From assembly GCF_947179515.1 (NCBI RefSeq), contig NC_067476.1, positions 58,679,300 to 58,743,299 on the forward strand: a stretch of DNA of 64,000 nucleotides, in the 5' to 3' direction. The first letter of the stretch is position 1; each line of letters begins with the position of its first letter. The notes beneath the pieces are model-generated. The model was not told the DNA's origin and did no database searches. It worked only from the letters and a program-made list of their open reading frames with translations. Position numbers and translations under genes: made by a program. This document shows, piece by piece, positions 1-11,451 of this stretch. Source of the DNA: Apodemus sylvaticus (lineage: Eukaryota; Chordata; Mammalia; Rodentia; Muridae).

Positions 1-734
1 AGTTGATTTTCTTACATCACTGGCTTCTACCTAGTGTTGGAGTTATTTGTGTCCTTATCTAATTTTCATATGGAAATTGTAAACTCTGAAGAAAGGGAGC
101 CCTGTAACATATTTTATGTGGTGATTATTTATTCACTTAAAAGTATTGGTTTTCCTTAAGCTATACACATGAACTGAGTTACTAGGGACATTCAGCAAAT
201 ATGAGGTGGATTCTACCAAATGCTATTATAACATATACTGACCACTTTCTTATATATGATATTTTCTGTCTGCAGATTTACCCATCCATATTACAAATGT
301 ATTGGTTAAATATTTCAAAAGGTTGAGAAATCAAAATTGAAATACCAAGCAGTATGTGAAAACTGTCTGAATCATTAAATTATGTATAGGGCACGCCCTA
401 ATGCTGCCTGGTGCCTACCACTTCAGAGAGCTGAAGCTGTCCTCATTACTGTTTTGAGCACCACATGTCTGTGCTTCATGTATATACTATATATAGTGTC
501 TGCAATGTTGTTTCTGTACTAAATAGGTATTGATCATTTCTTGTAATTATTCCATAAGTAATATTATATAACAATGATTTACATAATGCTTACATTATTT
601 TAATGTATTCACATCATGAATAATATGCAGATTATTTAAAATATACAAATGGATATATGCAGGTTATTTACAAATATTATACAATTAATATGAATATCTA
701 TATATTTTGATATTCTACAAGGTTCTAGAATAGG
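1..734. other. AT-rich unique sequence, no feature seen
   Basis: Very AT-rich DNA with stops in all frames. No repeat family, gene or RNA recognised. Confidence 0.6.
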
Positions 735-930
735 ATTCCCCCACCCTTTGGGGATCACATATCAGATATCTTGCACATCAGATATTTACATTATGATTAA
801 TAACAGTAGCAAAATCATTTTCAACATAAATTAAGTAGTAACAAAAATAATTTTATGAAAGGGTTACCAGAACATGAGGAACTATATATTAAAGCACTAG
901 AAAGGTTAAGAACTACTACTAGAAAGGTTC
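735..930 (+). mobile_element. URR1: URR1 hAT-Charlie DNA transposon fragment
   Basis: The stretch follows the rodent URR1 consensus from the 'CCCTTTGGGGATCACAT' end through 'TTACATTATGATTAATAACA' and 'GTAACAAAAATAATTTTATG' to 'GAACATGAGGAACTATATAT'. URR1 is a non-autonomous hAT-type element of about 0.2 kb. The terminal inverted repeats are eroded. A reverse-oriented copy lies near 61.05 kb. The short reading frame starting here at 855 is only transposon sequence running into a TG microsatellite. Confidence 0.8.
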
Positions 931-958
931 TAGGTCAAATCCTGCTGTTACTGAGGGA

Positions 959-982
959 AGTGTGTGTGTGTGTGTGTGTGTG
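959..982. repeat. (TG)n microsatellite
   Basis: About 12 uninterrupted TG dinucleotides directly downstream of the URR1 fragment. Confidence 0.95.
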
Positions 983-1433
983 TCCATGTATGGAGCATCT
1001 TACAAGAAGACAAAACTATCAGAAAGACAAAAGAAGACCCTGTTCAGTCTTCTGTGCACACCCCCAAATATCAATCTCTCTGCATCATGATGCTTCTGTA
1101 ACTCTTTGCCTGAATTCTTAACCTTCCAGATTGATTTAGGACATAGGTCATCCATTTAACGCAAGGGAGGTCACAGAGGAGCACCCAGCAGGGTGAACAT
1201 GTAGCAATTGTGCCCACTCGCAATCCCACTCAGCATGGAGGAACTCGGGCTGCATAGAGATTGTCATCTCTGTCTTCAGTGATGTAATCAATCTATTACA
1301 ATTTGTTTGTCTTGGCTTAAAGCCCAGCATAATCCAAGGGCTAGATAGACAGATTCTATGGAATACTGCATTATATTGCTGAGCTGAATAAAGGAGAACT
1401 GAGGAGTAATAGGGAGATCTTGATCCCATTGTC
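983..1433. other. Unique sequence, no feature seen
   Basis: No repeat or gene recognised. A minus-strand 93-codon open frame (1148-1429) shows no recognisable domain and is treated as chance. Confidence 0.5.
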
Positions 1434-1434
1434 T

Positions 1435-1796
1435 TAGTTATCTTTCTACTGCTGTGGTTAAGGCACCATGGCTAAGACAGCTTACTAAAGGAAGTGTTTA
1501 CTGTGGGGCTCATGGTTCCAGACGATTAGAGTCCATGAGCGTCACGTCAGGGAGCATGGCAGCAGGCAGGCATGGCTCTGACTGTCTGAGTGCTCACATT
1601 TAATCTGAAAGTAGGAGGCAGAGAGAGCTAGCCAAGCCTGGCATGGGCTTTGGAAACTTCTAAGCCTGCCCTATGTGACACAATTCCAAATTCCCAACTC
1701 CTCAAATAGTTCCACCAACTCGGGAGCAAATATTCAAACACAATATGAACTTAGGTGTTTTAATTTTTTTAATAAAACCACCACAATTATGATGTG
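1435..1796 (-). mobile_element. MTD-like MaLR solo LTR, antisense
   Basis: The reverse complement runs like the rodent MTD long terminal repeat of the ERVL-MaLR group. Landmarks on the + strand are 'CTTAGTTATCTTTCTACTGC' (LTR 3' end), 'GGGAGCATGGCAGCAGGCAG', 'GGCATGGGCTTTGGAAACTT' and 'GTTCCACCAACTCGGGAGCA'. No internal retroviral sequence is attached, so this is a solo LTR. The exact subfamily name is from memory. Confidence 0.75.
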
Positions 1797-1849
1797 CTTC
1801 TGTGCCTCTACCTTTTCCTTTAGATCCTTCAGCGGGAAGAGCACATAGC

Positions 1850-2246
1850 CTGTGATGTTAAATATTCTAGTTAGTGCTTTGAGGAATCACTATGGGCAGG
1901 AAAGGGTTTATTTGACTCATGCTTCCACATCACTGCTCATCACTGAAGGAAGTGAGGACAGGAACTTGGGTAGGTCAGGATCCTGGAGGCAGGCGCTGAT
2001 GCAGAGGCTATGGAGGAGTGCTGCCCTTACTGGCTTGCTCCCCATAGCTTGCTCAGCTTGCTTTCTTAGAGCACCCAGCACCACCAGCCCAGGGATGGCA
2101 CCAGCCACAACAGACTGAGCCCTCTCCCCATCAAACACTAACACTCTACAGGCCTGCCTGCTGCGGAGTCTTATTTTCTCAATTGTGGTTCCCTCTTCTC
2201 AGATGATCATACTGTGTCAAATTGATATATAAGCCACCCATCACAC
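1850..2246 (-). mobile_element. ORR1: ORR1-type MaLR solo LTR, antisense
   Basis: The + strand reads as the reverse complement of the rodent ORR1 LTR: 'GGAAAGGGTTTATTTGACTC', 'CCTGGAGGCAGGCGCTGATG', 'CAGCACCACCAGCCCAGGGA', then 'TCAGATGATCATACTGTGTC' at the LTR 5' side. The last 30-40 bp at the left end have diverged. The open frames in both directions (1852-2118 and 1917-2144) are LTR sequence, not a gene. Confidence 0.8.
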
Positions 2247-3957
2247 TAAACTGAAGCTACTGTTTCAGTTTTGAATCTTTAAAGAATAAACTTAACTTGT
2301 ATGTTATACAATCTTGTGATCTTAAACTTCAAGCACTTCTCCTTCCCACTCCACAAAGTTGCAGACCACCAAGCCCCACAAAAAAGCAATAGATTTGTCT
2401 TCACAAAGCCCCTCCCCTCTCTTTCTCTGTGAAGGGATCTGCTCCTAACTCTCTGAATTAACAAAAATTACATTGACAGAAAACATTTAGGAACTTCCAG
2501 TTTTATTTTTGTTGGGAAGAAAAATATTTCTGTGTATTTCCATTTCTATGTTTTTCAGCTCTAATATATCAGCAAAACCCACAATAAAAATATGACATAC
2601 ATATATTCATAAATTTGCAAGACAGTATCTCTCTTTATTTTGACCAGGGGCAAAGCAGTAGCTTGTTGTATTTCCACTTAGGATAAATTTCCATGCTATT
2701 TGAATTTAGTATATGAATAACATGTACATTTAATCAAGGACCATATAAAACAGATAAACAATGACAAAATATAGACATTGTGGAGATAGTAAGTGGGAGA
2801 AAGCAGATGCAATGAACTAAATTAAAATGCTGGATGCTGATCGCAATCACCATATGTCCTCTGTGTTTCTGCATGTCTCAAGAGTCGGGTAATAATTTCC
2901 TTTTGTTTTGGGGCTTTCTCTTGAGGAAGATGAAAATGGCAAATAGCCTTTCAGTGCACGGATAGTATTTGGGTCAGAAGACAAGCTCCTTACTGTCTCG
3001 CATAAACACTTCAGGTTTCCTTTCTGTACCGTATGCCTCTGCATTTTCACGCACAGCTGGACCCATTTCTGACATCTCTATTAGACTTGGTTGTCAGAAG
3101 AACTGACACAAGTATAATAACGCCAACTGTGTTTTCTGTGGTGTGCTGAAAAATGCCCAATGTCTCTGACCTAGGGGTCTATTGTATTCAGGCCTCTCTA
3201 TAAACCAATAGTACACTAATTGATAACATGCAAGTTGAGTAAAGCCTCAGCTTTTCTAAGGCCTTGACACACAATAACCTTAATCCTATGAAATGAATAA
3301 AAGCAAAGCTCAGGGGAAAATTACATAGAAAGTAAAATACAAATCTCTGGTTTAGTATCTTTGGATCTTTCTAGTGAAGCTATGCAAAATAATGTAATAT
3401 TGAGTAAACATTTTTCTACCCAACACAGATGAAAATTAAAAAATAAATTACATAAATAAAAATAAACTAAAAAACCTAAGAACTAATGATTAATAGCTAA
3501 ATCAGAGAGGAGATGATGGGCAGATGCTCTCACGCACTGCAGTGGCTGGAGGCAGAATGAATGAAGCCGCTGACGAAAGGGTGTGCCCAGTTATGTCTGC
3601 CCACCTGGCCTGCCTTTCTACTCTTGTCATCTGTCAATGGAGACAGTGCCCAGTGGCCACTTTCTGATTCGCTTTCATATGCTCAACATATTCCATACTT
3701 TTTTATATATATGTATATGTACACACGTCCACATGCAGTAACAGAAGCTGCTTATAGAAACATTGTTGGCTAGACCAAAATATGGGGATATCAGGATGTT
3801 CTGTAACATAATCATTCTTATGTAGTTTATTCATATCATGGAGTAGGATGTCCTAATACATCCTGTATCCTAATAGGATATATGAGCAGATTAAGACATT
3901 TCAGATATAAAATATTCACTTTTTCTTTAAAAGAGAACATGTACATGTCTATACATG
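2247..3957. other. Unique AT-rich sequence, no feature seen
   Basis: No repeat family or gene recognised on either strand. The only open frames are 60-70 codons long and lack recognisable motifs. Confidence 0.5.
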
Positions 3958-4077
3958 TATTATAGCCTGTAACAATGAAGTAACAAGGACAACTAAATGG
4001 ACTATTTAACACAAATATATTATTGTAGCCTGTCACAATGAAGAAGAAAGGACTAAATGTACTATTTAAGTCAAACC
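3957..4077 (+). repeat. Two-copy tandem duplication, about 60 bp
   Basis: 'TAGCCTGTAACAATGAAG' near 3963 is repeated as 'TAGCCTGTCACAATGAAG' near 4026. Each is followed by a similar 'CTAAATG(G/T)ACTATTTAA' segment. The copies differ by several substitutions and small indels, so the duplication is old. Confidence 0.75.
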
Positions 4078-4214
4078 TTCCCTTCTGTGCAGTGAGAGGG
4101 AGAAAGAGTAATGGCTTACACAGAGTTAGCACGTCAATCCTCCAAGCAGCCTGCTCAGGCTTTGGGCCAGAGCTCCCATCCTAATTAGACAGCTGACTGG
4201 CTGCACAACTGGAC

Positions 4215-4335
4215 TGAAGACCGAGCCACTCTCTCTCTCTCTCTGAGCCTCTCACTCCCTGTTCACTACAATGGTGGTACTAGAACATCCACTTTGCGTA
4301 TTTATGAAAATTAACTTGTGAAAGCATGGCCCCAT
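4215..4335 (+). mobile_element. MIR: MIR SINE fragment
   Basis: Resembles the 3' half of the MIR consensus: 'GAGCCTCTCACTCCCTG', 'AATGGTGGTACTAG', 'ACTTTGCGTATTTATGAAAA'. Divergence is high, as expected for this ancient tRNA-derived SINE. A short (CT)n run precedes it. Confidence 0.5.
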
Positions 4336-4712
4336 CAGCACAGTTCTTTCTGTCACAGAGTAAATGAAAGCAGTGACAGAACCTCACAATGACGTACATA
4401 TTGTGTGATTTAGTTTACTGGTGGATTCCCATCCTCCCACCCCCCAACATACACACGTTTTGTGTTTTTGTATATGGTAGGTAACTGAGTGTAAAGGAAT
4501 GGTGGTAACACAGATTCTCATGGTGTTTTCTATATAATCCCAGTCACATAACAACAATTGCACCTAGACCTTGGGGTGCACATAGCTGGGATACTAGCCA
4601 CAGTGACAGATAATAGAGATAGAGCCAGTACATGGCTTGTTGTCACTACAATTAGGAAAACATGAGCATATTTGCCACTCATCAGTTAAAACAATGACTA
4701 ATTTTACATCTT
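4336..4712. other. Unique sequence, no feature seen
   Basis: No repeat or gene recognised between the MIR fragment and the L1 insertion. Confidence 0.5.
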
Positions 4713-6170
4713 AAAAAATTGCTCCATTTGCCTAAGAATTTCATGAATTCATAGTTTTTAACAGCTGAGTACTACTCCATTGTGTAAATATACTGCATTT
4801 TTTGTATCGATCCTTCTGTTGACGGATATCTGGGCTCTTTACAGCTTCTGGCTATTATAGATAAGGCTGCTATGAATATAGTGGAACATGTGTCCTTATT
4901 ACATGTCGGAGCATCTTCTGGGTATATGCCCAGGAGTGGTATAGCTGGGTCCTAAGCTAGTATTATGCCTAATTTTCTCAGGAACTGCCAAACTGATTTC
5001 CAGAGAGGTTGTACCAGCTTTCAATCACAGCAATAGAGGAGTGTTCCTTTTTCTCCAAATCCTTGCCAGCATCTGCTGTCACCTGAGTTTTTGGTTTTAG
5101 ACATTCTGACTGGTGTGAGGTAGAATCTCAGAGTTGTTTTGATTTGCATTTCCCTGATGACTAGGGATGTCGAACATTTCTTTAGGTGCTTCACAGTCAT
5201 TCGAGTTTCCTCAGTTGAGAGTTCTCTGTTTAGCTCTGTACCCCATTTTTAATAGGGTTATTTGGTTCTCTGGAGTCTACCTTCTTGAGTTCTTTGCATA
5301 CAGTGGATATTAGCCATCTATTGGATGTAGCATTGGTAAAAATCTTTTCTGAATTTGTTGGTTGCCGTTTTGTCCTATTGACAGTGTCCTTTGCCTTACA
5401 GAAGCTTGGTATGCACTCACTGATAAGTGGATATCAGCCCAAAAACTCAGAATAAACAAGATACAATTCAGAGACCACATGAAGCTGAAGAAGAAGGCAG
5501 ACCAAAGTGTGGTGCTTCGGTTTTTCTGAGAAAGGGAAGAAAATATTGACAGGAACAATTGTGGAGATAAAGTATAGAGCAGAGACTAACGGAAAGGCCA
5601 TTCAGAGACCTGGGGATCCATCCCATATACAGTTACCAAACCCAGACACTATTGTGTATGCCAAGAAATGCTTTCTGAAAGGAGCCTGATATGGCTGTCT
5701 CCTGAGAGGCCCTAAAAGAGCCACATATATACAGGGGATGCTAGCAGTCAACCATTGGACTGAGTGCGGGGTCCCCAATGGAGGAATTGGAGAAAGGACT
5801 GGGGGAGCTGAAGGGGTTGCAACCTCATAGGAAGAACAACAATATCAACCAACCAGACCCTCCAGAGCTTCCAGGAACTAAACCATCAACCAAGGGGTAC
5901 ACATGGCTCCAGTTGCACTTGTAGTATTGGAGTGTCTTGTCGGTCATCAATGGCATAAGAGATCCTTGGTCTTAGGGAGGCTCAGTAGATGCTCGAGCAT
6001 AGGGGATTTGAGGGAAGGTAAGTGGGAATGGGTTGGGTGGGATACCATCCTCATGGAGGCAGGGGGAGGGGATGGGATAGGGGTTTTCTTGGGGGGAACT
6101 GGGAAGGGGAATAACATTTGAAATGTAGATAAAGAATATATTCAATAAAAAGAAGAAAAAATTGCTCCAT
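4713..6170 (+). mobile_element. L1: Lx/L1 insertion with inverted 5' part (twin-primed), including target duplication
   Basis: The insertion is flanked by a perfect 15-bp target duplication, AAAAAATTGCTCCAT, at 4713-4727 and 6156-6170. The body has two arms. The right arm (about 5409-6155, +) starts at the last ORF2 codons ('GTATGCACTCACTGATAAGT'), continues through an Lx-type 3' UTR, and ends in an A-rich tail after 'AATAAAAAGAAG'. The left arm (4728 to about 5408) is ORF2 sequence in the opposite orientation, corresponding to residues of roughly 1017-1245. Inverted arm, small internal loss and a single flanking duplication are the classic twin-priming outcome. The left arm begins with bases L1 shares with the target (TCCAT), suggesting microhomology at the 5' joint. 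Both arms are full of stops and frameshifts. Confidence 0.9.
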
Positions 6171-6453
6171 ACCTTTCTTAAATAAAGACTAGAGTTTTGT
6201 GTTAAATTGAATGCAACAACTCACTATAAAATTTTAAAAAGTAATCATCAGAGCCTTTATTACAAACGCTCAGAGAAATGAACCTGCTGAGATGAGAGCA
6301 ACCTGAATGAATTTCTCAAATCTGGAGACTGCAGCAATGGAGCTATGTGTAGGTCCCTTTCTCCTTTAAGTCCTGACAAGAGAGGGAGAAAGTTGGAGCA
6401 AGAAGACCCCATTTTGTTCAGGACTGTGCACACCATTTGCGTTACTCAGGAGT
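6171..6453. other. Unique spacer between two L1 insertions
   Basis: Short non-repetitive interval. Nothing recognised. Confidence 0.5.
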
Positions 6454-7093
6454 CTGAGTACTTTCTTTTTTTTATTGATATATTTTTATATACATTTCAA
6501 ATGATTTCCCCTTTTCTGGGTCCCCACTCCCCACAAGTCCCATAAGCCCTCTTCCCTCTCCCTGTTCTTCCACCCACCCCTTCCCATTTCTGTGTTCTGG
6601 AATTCCCCTATACTGCTACACTGAGTCTTTCCAGAACCAGGGGCCACTCCTCCATTCTTTTTGGACATCATTTAATTTGTGGATTATATCCTGAGTATTC
6701 AAAGTTTCTAGGCTAATATCCACTTATCAGTGAGTGCATACCATGATTGATCTTTTGAGACTGGGTTACCTTACTTAGTATGATGTTCTCCAGCTCCATC
6801 CATTTGTCTAAGAATTTCATGAATTCATTGTTTCTAATGGCTGAATAGTACTCCATTGTGTAAATATACCACATTTTTTGTATCCATTCCTCCGTTGAAG
6901 GACACCTAGGTTCTTTCCAGCTTCTGGCTACTATAAATAGGGCTGCTATGAACATAGTGGAGCATGTGTCCTTATTGCATGCTGAAGAATCCTCTGGATA
7001 TATGCCCAGGAGTGGTATAACAGGGTCCTCAGGAAGTGACATGCCCAGTTTTCTGAGGAACCGCCATACTGATTTCCAAACTGAGTACTTTCT
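6454..7093 (-). mobile_element. L1: 5'-truncated L1, minus strand, with target duplication
   Basis: A perfect 13-bp duplication, CTGAGTACTTTCT, flanks the element (6454-6466 and 7081-7093). The + strand opens with the poly-T tail and the reverse complement of the L1 3' end ('ACATTTCAAATGATTTCC', a C-run tract). It continues into ORF2 C-terminal sequence, which is open on the minus strand from about 7080 to 6713. That frame includes WYIYTMEYYSAIRNNEF and ends HSLISGY, so the 3' end of ORF2 is undamaged although the element is only about 614 bp. It is a dead 5' truncation of a fairly young copy. Confidence 0.93.
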
Positions 7094-7945
7094 AAAATGC
7101 TTCAAGTATTAATGACTTCCCTGGCAGCACCTAATGAGCATCTATTTTGGATTCAGAGTTGCCTTTTTTCATTCACATACTCACAGACTGTTGACCAACA
7201 GCATAGTTAGGTCATATGAGACTGTTTTCATCAGACTATCAGAGAGGGCACTAGAAAGATTAATGCAACTTAAATTAGAATATGAAACAATGGCAGGCTA
7301 ACATATGAACGTGTAATACCCTCATGGAGTCCATGATAGAAGCTGTTGAAATGGAACCAATTGAAATCCCATAGGAATGAGGCTGTGCTCCAGCATTCTC
7401 TGTTCTCTGACAACCTAGATCAAGGCTTCTCAAGCAGCCTATGGAGAAGGTACAGGAGGAGGCCAAGATGCAGAAACAAGGTAAGAAATGGGTTCAGACA
7501 TTCCTCAGAAGAAGCAAGCTCTGAGTTCATTACTAGAACTTCTACAGAGCCTCCATTGATATCAACAACTGGGGGGGGGTGGTTGAGGCATGGTTAATAT
7601 CCTATCTGCCCTGTTCACAATCCTCTTCTGTCCTTTGTAAGGTGATGTCATCAGTAGCTTCTAAAGAGGAAGGCCCATGTGCTCAAAGAGCTAGAATTTC
7701 CCTGCAAAGGGCTAAGAAGGCCAAGTGATTGCTCAAGGCTAGATTGCTTTCTGCTTTCTTAGGATGGTAAGGCAAAAGACAATTTGTAAAATGCAACCCT
7801 CATCATTAAATGTTTGTCCTGTGGAGAAGGCATGTAAAGTTTAGCATTCGAGGTAAGAAAAGATGGACAGAGAAGTCTGAGTGAAAAAGCCTCCCACAAA
7901 GGCCAAGACTTGATGATACTAATGCTATTGTCATTTTTCAAATTC
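7094..7945. other. Unique sequence with a splice-like motif pair
   Basis: No repeat recognised. A pyrimidine-rich stretch ending CCTAG (7418) and a strong donor-like CAAG|GTAAGA (7480/7481) bracket a 62-bp segment open in all three + frames. A G-run sits near 7570. This is discussed as a weak exon candidate and is not annotated as a gene. Confidence 0.3.
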
Positions 7946-8052
7946 AATGGCTTATTTGTGCCTCAATTTTCTCATGTATAACATGTGGGTCATTTCAGTC
8001 CCCTACTCTAACAGTTATTTTAAAGAATAAGTGATTCAAATCATGTAAAACT
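7946..8052 (+). mobile_element. MIR: MIR SINE fragment
   Basis: 'GTGCCTCAATTTTCTCATGT' followed by 'ATAACATGTGGGT' tracks the MIR 3' region (gcctcagtttcctcatctgt in the consensus). The divergence fits an ancient element. Confidence 0.55.
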
Positions 8053-8228
8053 TTAAGAATATCCACTACATAGTGAATAAGAGAATAAGATTTCTGAGAA
8101 ACATGTTGAAGAAGGCAAATGTCAAAATGGAAAATGCTTATCCAATGTGGTAACTTTATATCTTTTGCCTCTAAGTTGACAGAAACAAAATATTGTGCTC
8201 CCTAGTTCTTTAAATTCTTGAAGTTAGT

Positions 8229-8321
8229 GGGTAAAGGGGCCCCGTGGGGCAAACCATTGGTGTAAAGGGGGCCCTACATGCAAAACCATGGGGTAAATGG
8301 GGCCCTACATGGAAAACCATG
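8229..8321 (+). repeat. Three-copy minisatellite, about 30-bp unit
   Basis: Three imperfect head-to-tail units follow 'GGTAAAGGGGCCCC', 'GGTGTAAAGGGGGCCC' and 'GGGGTAAATGGGGCCC', each ending in a CAAAACCAT-like segment. Every unit carries GGGCCC. It is locally GC-rich within AT-rich surroundings. Confidence 0.75.
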
Positions 8322-8516
8322 GTGAAGATCGAGCCTATTAGAAAAAGGTCCAGCAAAAAGAAAATTGGAGTCATAGCCAGTAGAGGATATTTCTGTCAAC
8401 AGACACTCACAGGAAGTGACTCCCAGGTACAGTGATATAAGGCAGCCTTAGCAGTGGCTGGGAAGGAAAGAGACAGAGCTTCCTAGATAGAGGGCTTTGT
8501 GGTTCTCTCCATGTGG

Positions 8517-8891
8517 TGATTTGAATGAGAATGGCTCCCACAGGCTCACATAACAGAAGCTTTGGTCTCCACTTAGTGGACCTGTTTGTGAGAGATAAGG
8601 AGAAATGGCCTTGTGGAGTAGTGGTGGCTTTGTTGTAGGAAGTGTGTCACTGGAGGGTGGGCTTTGAGGTTTCAAAAGCCCAGGCCAGGCCAGGTGTCCC
8701 TCTGCCTGCAAGTGAGGAAGCTCTCAGCTACTTCTGCAGTACCATGTCTGCCTGCTGGGATCCCAGGAGCCAACAGGATGTTAATTTACTAATCCTCTGA
8801 AATTGTAAGCAAGTCCCCAAATAAATGCTTTCATCCATGAGTTGCCTTGGTCATGGTGTCTCTTCTTAGCAATAGAACAGTTCATTAAGAC
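8517..8891 (+). mobile_element. MTD-like MaLR solo LTR, sense
   Basis: Opens with 'TGGTGATTTGAATGAGAATG', then 'GAAGTGTGTCACTGGAGGGT', 'GGGCTTTGAGGTTTCAAAAG', 'AACCTGT/AAATTGTAAGC'-type sequence, an AATAAATGCTTT polyadenylation region, and 'GTTGCCTTGGTCATGGTGTC' to a TAAGACA end near 8891. It starts TG and ends CA, is of normal LTR length (about 375 bp), and has no internal region attached. Confidence 0.8.
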
Positions 8892-11409
8892 ACTTCATGA
8901 TCTATCACATCATTGCTTCCAAAAGCCACAAGATGCAACGCTGCACTTCAGCAGTTAATGAAGAGTTTAGTGGAGCTCAGAGTAAGTACCAAAGGAAGCA
9001 TACCCTAAAAACTGTCTGAGTTGATGTTTCATTCAGAGGCCCAGTGAACAGCCATGGAGGGAGCAGGTCAAGGATTTGCTTGCAATTTGCCTGTGATTCA
9101 GCTCTCATTGTGAGGGGCAGACAATGAGAGGCCTGTAAGCAGCAAAGTGTTTTTGCAAGGTATGTGAGACCCCACTCTTCTATGCTTGTGACTGATGTTG
9201 CTTAACAACGGATAGAGTTTTTAATTACCTGTAATGCTTATTAGGATCCCCATCTAATTCCAAAGAGTGCTTGGAACAAAGGTTTGAGGGTTGGTACTGT
9301 CAAAGGCAATGATTTGGTGTGTGGATTTGAGATGAGCTAACCTTTTCTGCAGAGGTACATAGCCCTGTACTCTGGAGATTGTGATTTAAGATGTTCCACA
9401 ACTGTAGAGGTAAATGTGAGGCAAGGCCCCCCCTCTCAATATCCTCTTCTCTAAGACATTTTTAGGAACAGTTTGAAAGGGAAGAAGATAACTAAAAACT
9501 ATGGTATGATCATAGAGGAGCAGGGACATATCAGTCAACAGGGGGAAGGTAAGCAGTTTATTGAAATTCTCATGCTAATTTTTCCCTGATTAATTATTAG
9601 TTGTTAGAATAAAGATGTTTTTCAAATGTGCCTTACTTAAATGCTGATTTGTTATTAATTCCATAAACTAGACCACTGTAGAAACTAACATTTCCACATT
9701 GCAATTATTGTTAAATGGCGTTCAAATGGCAGACTTCCATTAGCTGACAAGCCAGAGGCATGGCACTTGCCACGATTTTGAAGAAAATAAGTTATTGTGC
9801 TAAATATAATTATAGTTATTTCTTCTTCAATGGGGAAGCTTAGTAATGGAATTTCTGTTTATGTTCCAGAATCTAAATATCTGTTTATGTCTGAACAATT
9901 CCACAAAGTAATTGGTCTATTTCATTTATATGAAGCCAAAAATTACTGGTAGTTTGAAATATAGACACCTTGTATACATGTATGAAAAACTTAAAAAACA
10001 GAAAACAAAATCCACGTTTCTTTTAGAGCAGAAAGTTCTAGTGACAGGAGCTTTGGGAGCCTGAGTTTCATTTGGTGTCTGAAGACACAGGTCATAGACA
10101 CTTCATTTAAAAACTTAATAAAAAAATTTAGCACATCAGTGAACCTCATTAAATTTAATAGTTTGCCTGTGTAAATCATATGCAAATATCTGATCTAATC
10201 ACCCTGCCCCATTTCTATGAGATTTATATATAAAATGTGCATGAAAGCACACATTATATAACTATATGGCATCATTCATCTGAGTATTACCTTGTAGTAT
10301 CCTGTTCTCTTCTCGACACTAATATTTAGGGTTTTTTTTTGTTTGTTTGTTTCAAATTTCTCTTTTTGTTACACAAAGAAAGCGTAACTGTATTAGCACC
10401 ATAGAAATCAGTGCATTACCATTATATACAGAGAAGAGAATGCAAGGCCTATGACTCACTTATTCCCAAATCTTTCCTTCTCTTCAGTGCCATTGGAATA
10501 GTTGCGTCTTCCTTCATGAATGTTCTAACCATATATGTGTGTGAGCATAGAAAACACAATTTTATTTTAAATAAGTTTATTTCTAGCTTGTAAACTAAGT
10601 TCATGGAAGTAAAATAAAGCCTCCCTCCTCTGTTTTCTGTGTAAGAAAATACCCAACATAATTTACACTTCAGCTTTTCCAGGTGGAGGATTGATGTTGG
10701 AAGACAGAAGGGATCTAGGGAAGATGGACTGGTTTTCCTTATCCACAACAAGGACACATCTCATATACAAATGAATGTGCTCCAGTTGTCATGGTCCTGA
10801 AACCCCGTTGTGTTAGCAAATGGGAACTCACACCTCTTGGCATGCAATCTAAAATAATCGCGATGTGTTGAATACCACTGGCAGATCTGCCAGGATGCCC
10901 AGAGTCCCGGTGTGATCACAGAGATTTCGCTGGTCACAAACAGAGAAAAGCACAGGATTGCTCTACAAACGATGACAGTGCTGCCTGCCCGGAAATCACA
11001 GTCCAGGCTCCTCTGTGATAGCAGACTATCGCACCTGCCATTTGACAGGTGTGTGCTGAAATTTATGAAAAGCTTTTCTAGCCAAGCCACAGGCTGCTGA
11101 AAAGAATGGTGGATGCCTTGAGCCTTGACATTTATTACAGCTTTGCCAGCATATCTGTCTTGTAGAGTGTGATTTGAAAAACGATATGTCTAGCCATGAT
11201 CTTAATAAGCTCATTTGTCCCAGGATCTCATTGTACTTGTGCTTGTGGATAGACGAGGAGGGGACCAACAATATAAATAATGAAGGCCTCCCTATGGAAA
11301 GGACATGCTTATTTCAACCCATAGCCCCTGCACCCAGTGTGCTGGGTGCCAACTGAAGCGAGGAATCAGTGCTGCTTCGACCTGGTACTAACTGAGCCTC
11401 CCTTAACAG
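8892..11409. other. Unique sequence, no gene recognised
   Basis: Non-repetitive AT-rich DNA with a T-rich patch near 10330-10355. The stretch 10750-11360 is less AT-rich and keeps several CpGs, with moderate open frames on both strands (for example 10761-11090 minus, 109 codons), but no recognisable domain. It could be a conserved non-coding segment; this cannot be decided from one sequence. Confidence 0.45.
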
Positions 11410-11451
11410 CCTTAATTTCAATCAGTTTGCCTAAAAACACTGAAATTAAGG
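11410..11451. repeat. Perfect 11-bp inverted repeat with 20-bp loop
   Basis: CCTTAATTTCA (11410-11420) is matched exactly by TGAAATTAAGG (11441-11451). Each arm contains a homeodomain-like TAATTT/AAATTA core. It lies outside every repeat recognised here. Confidence 0.85.
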
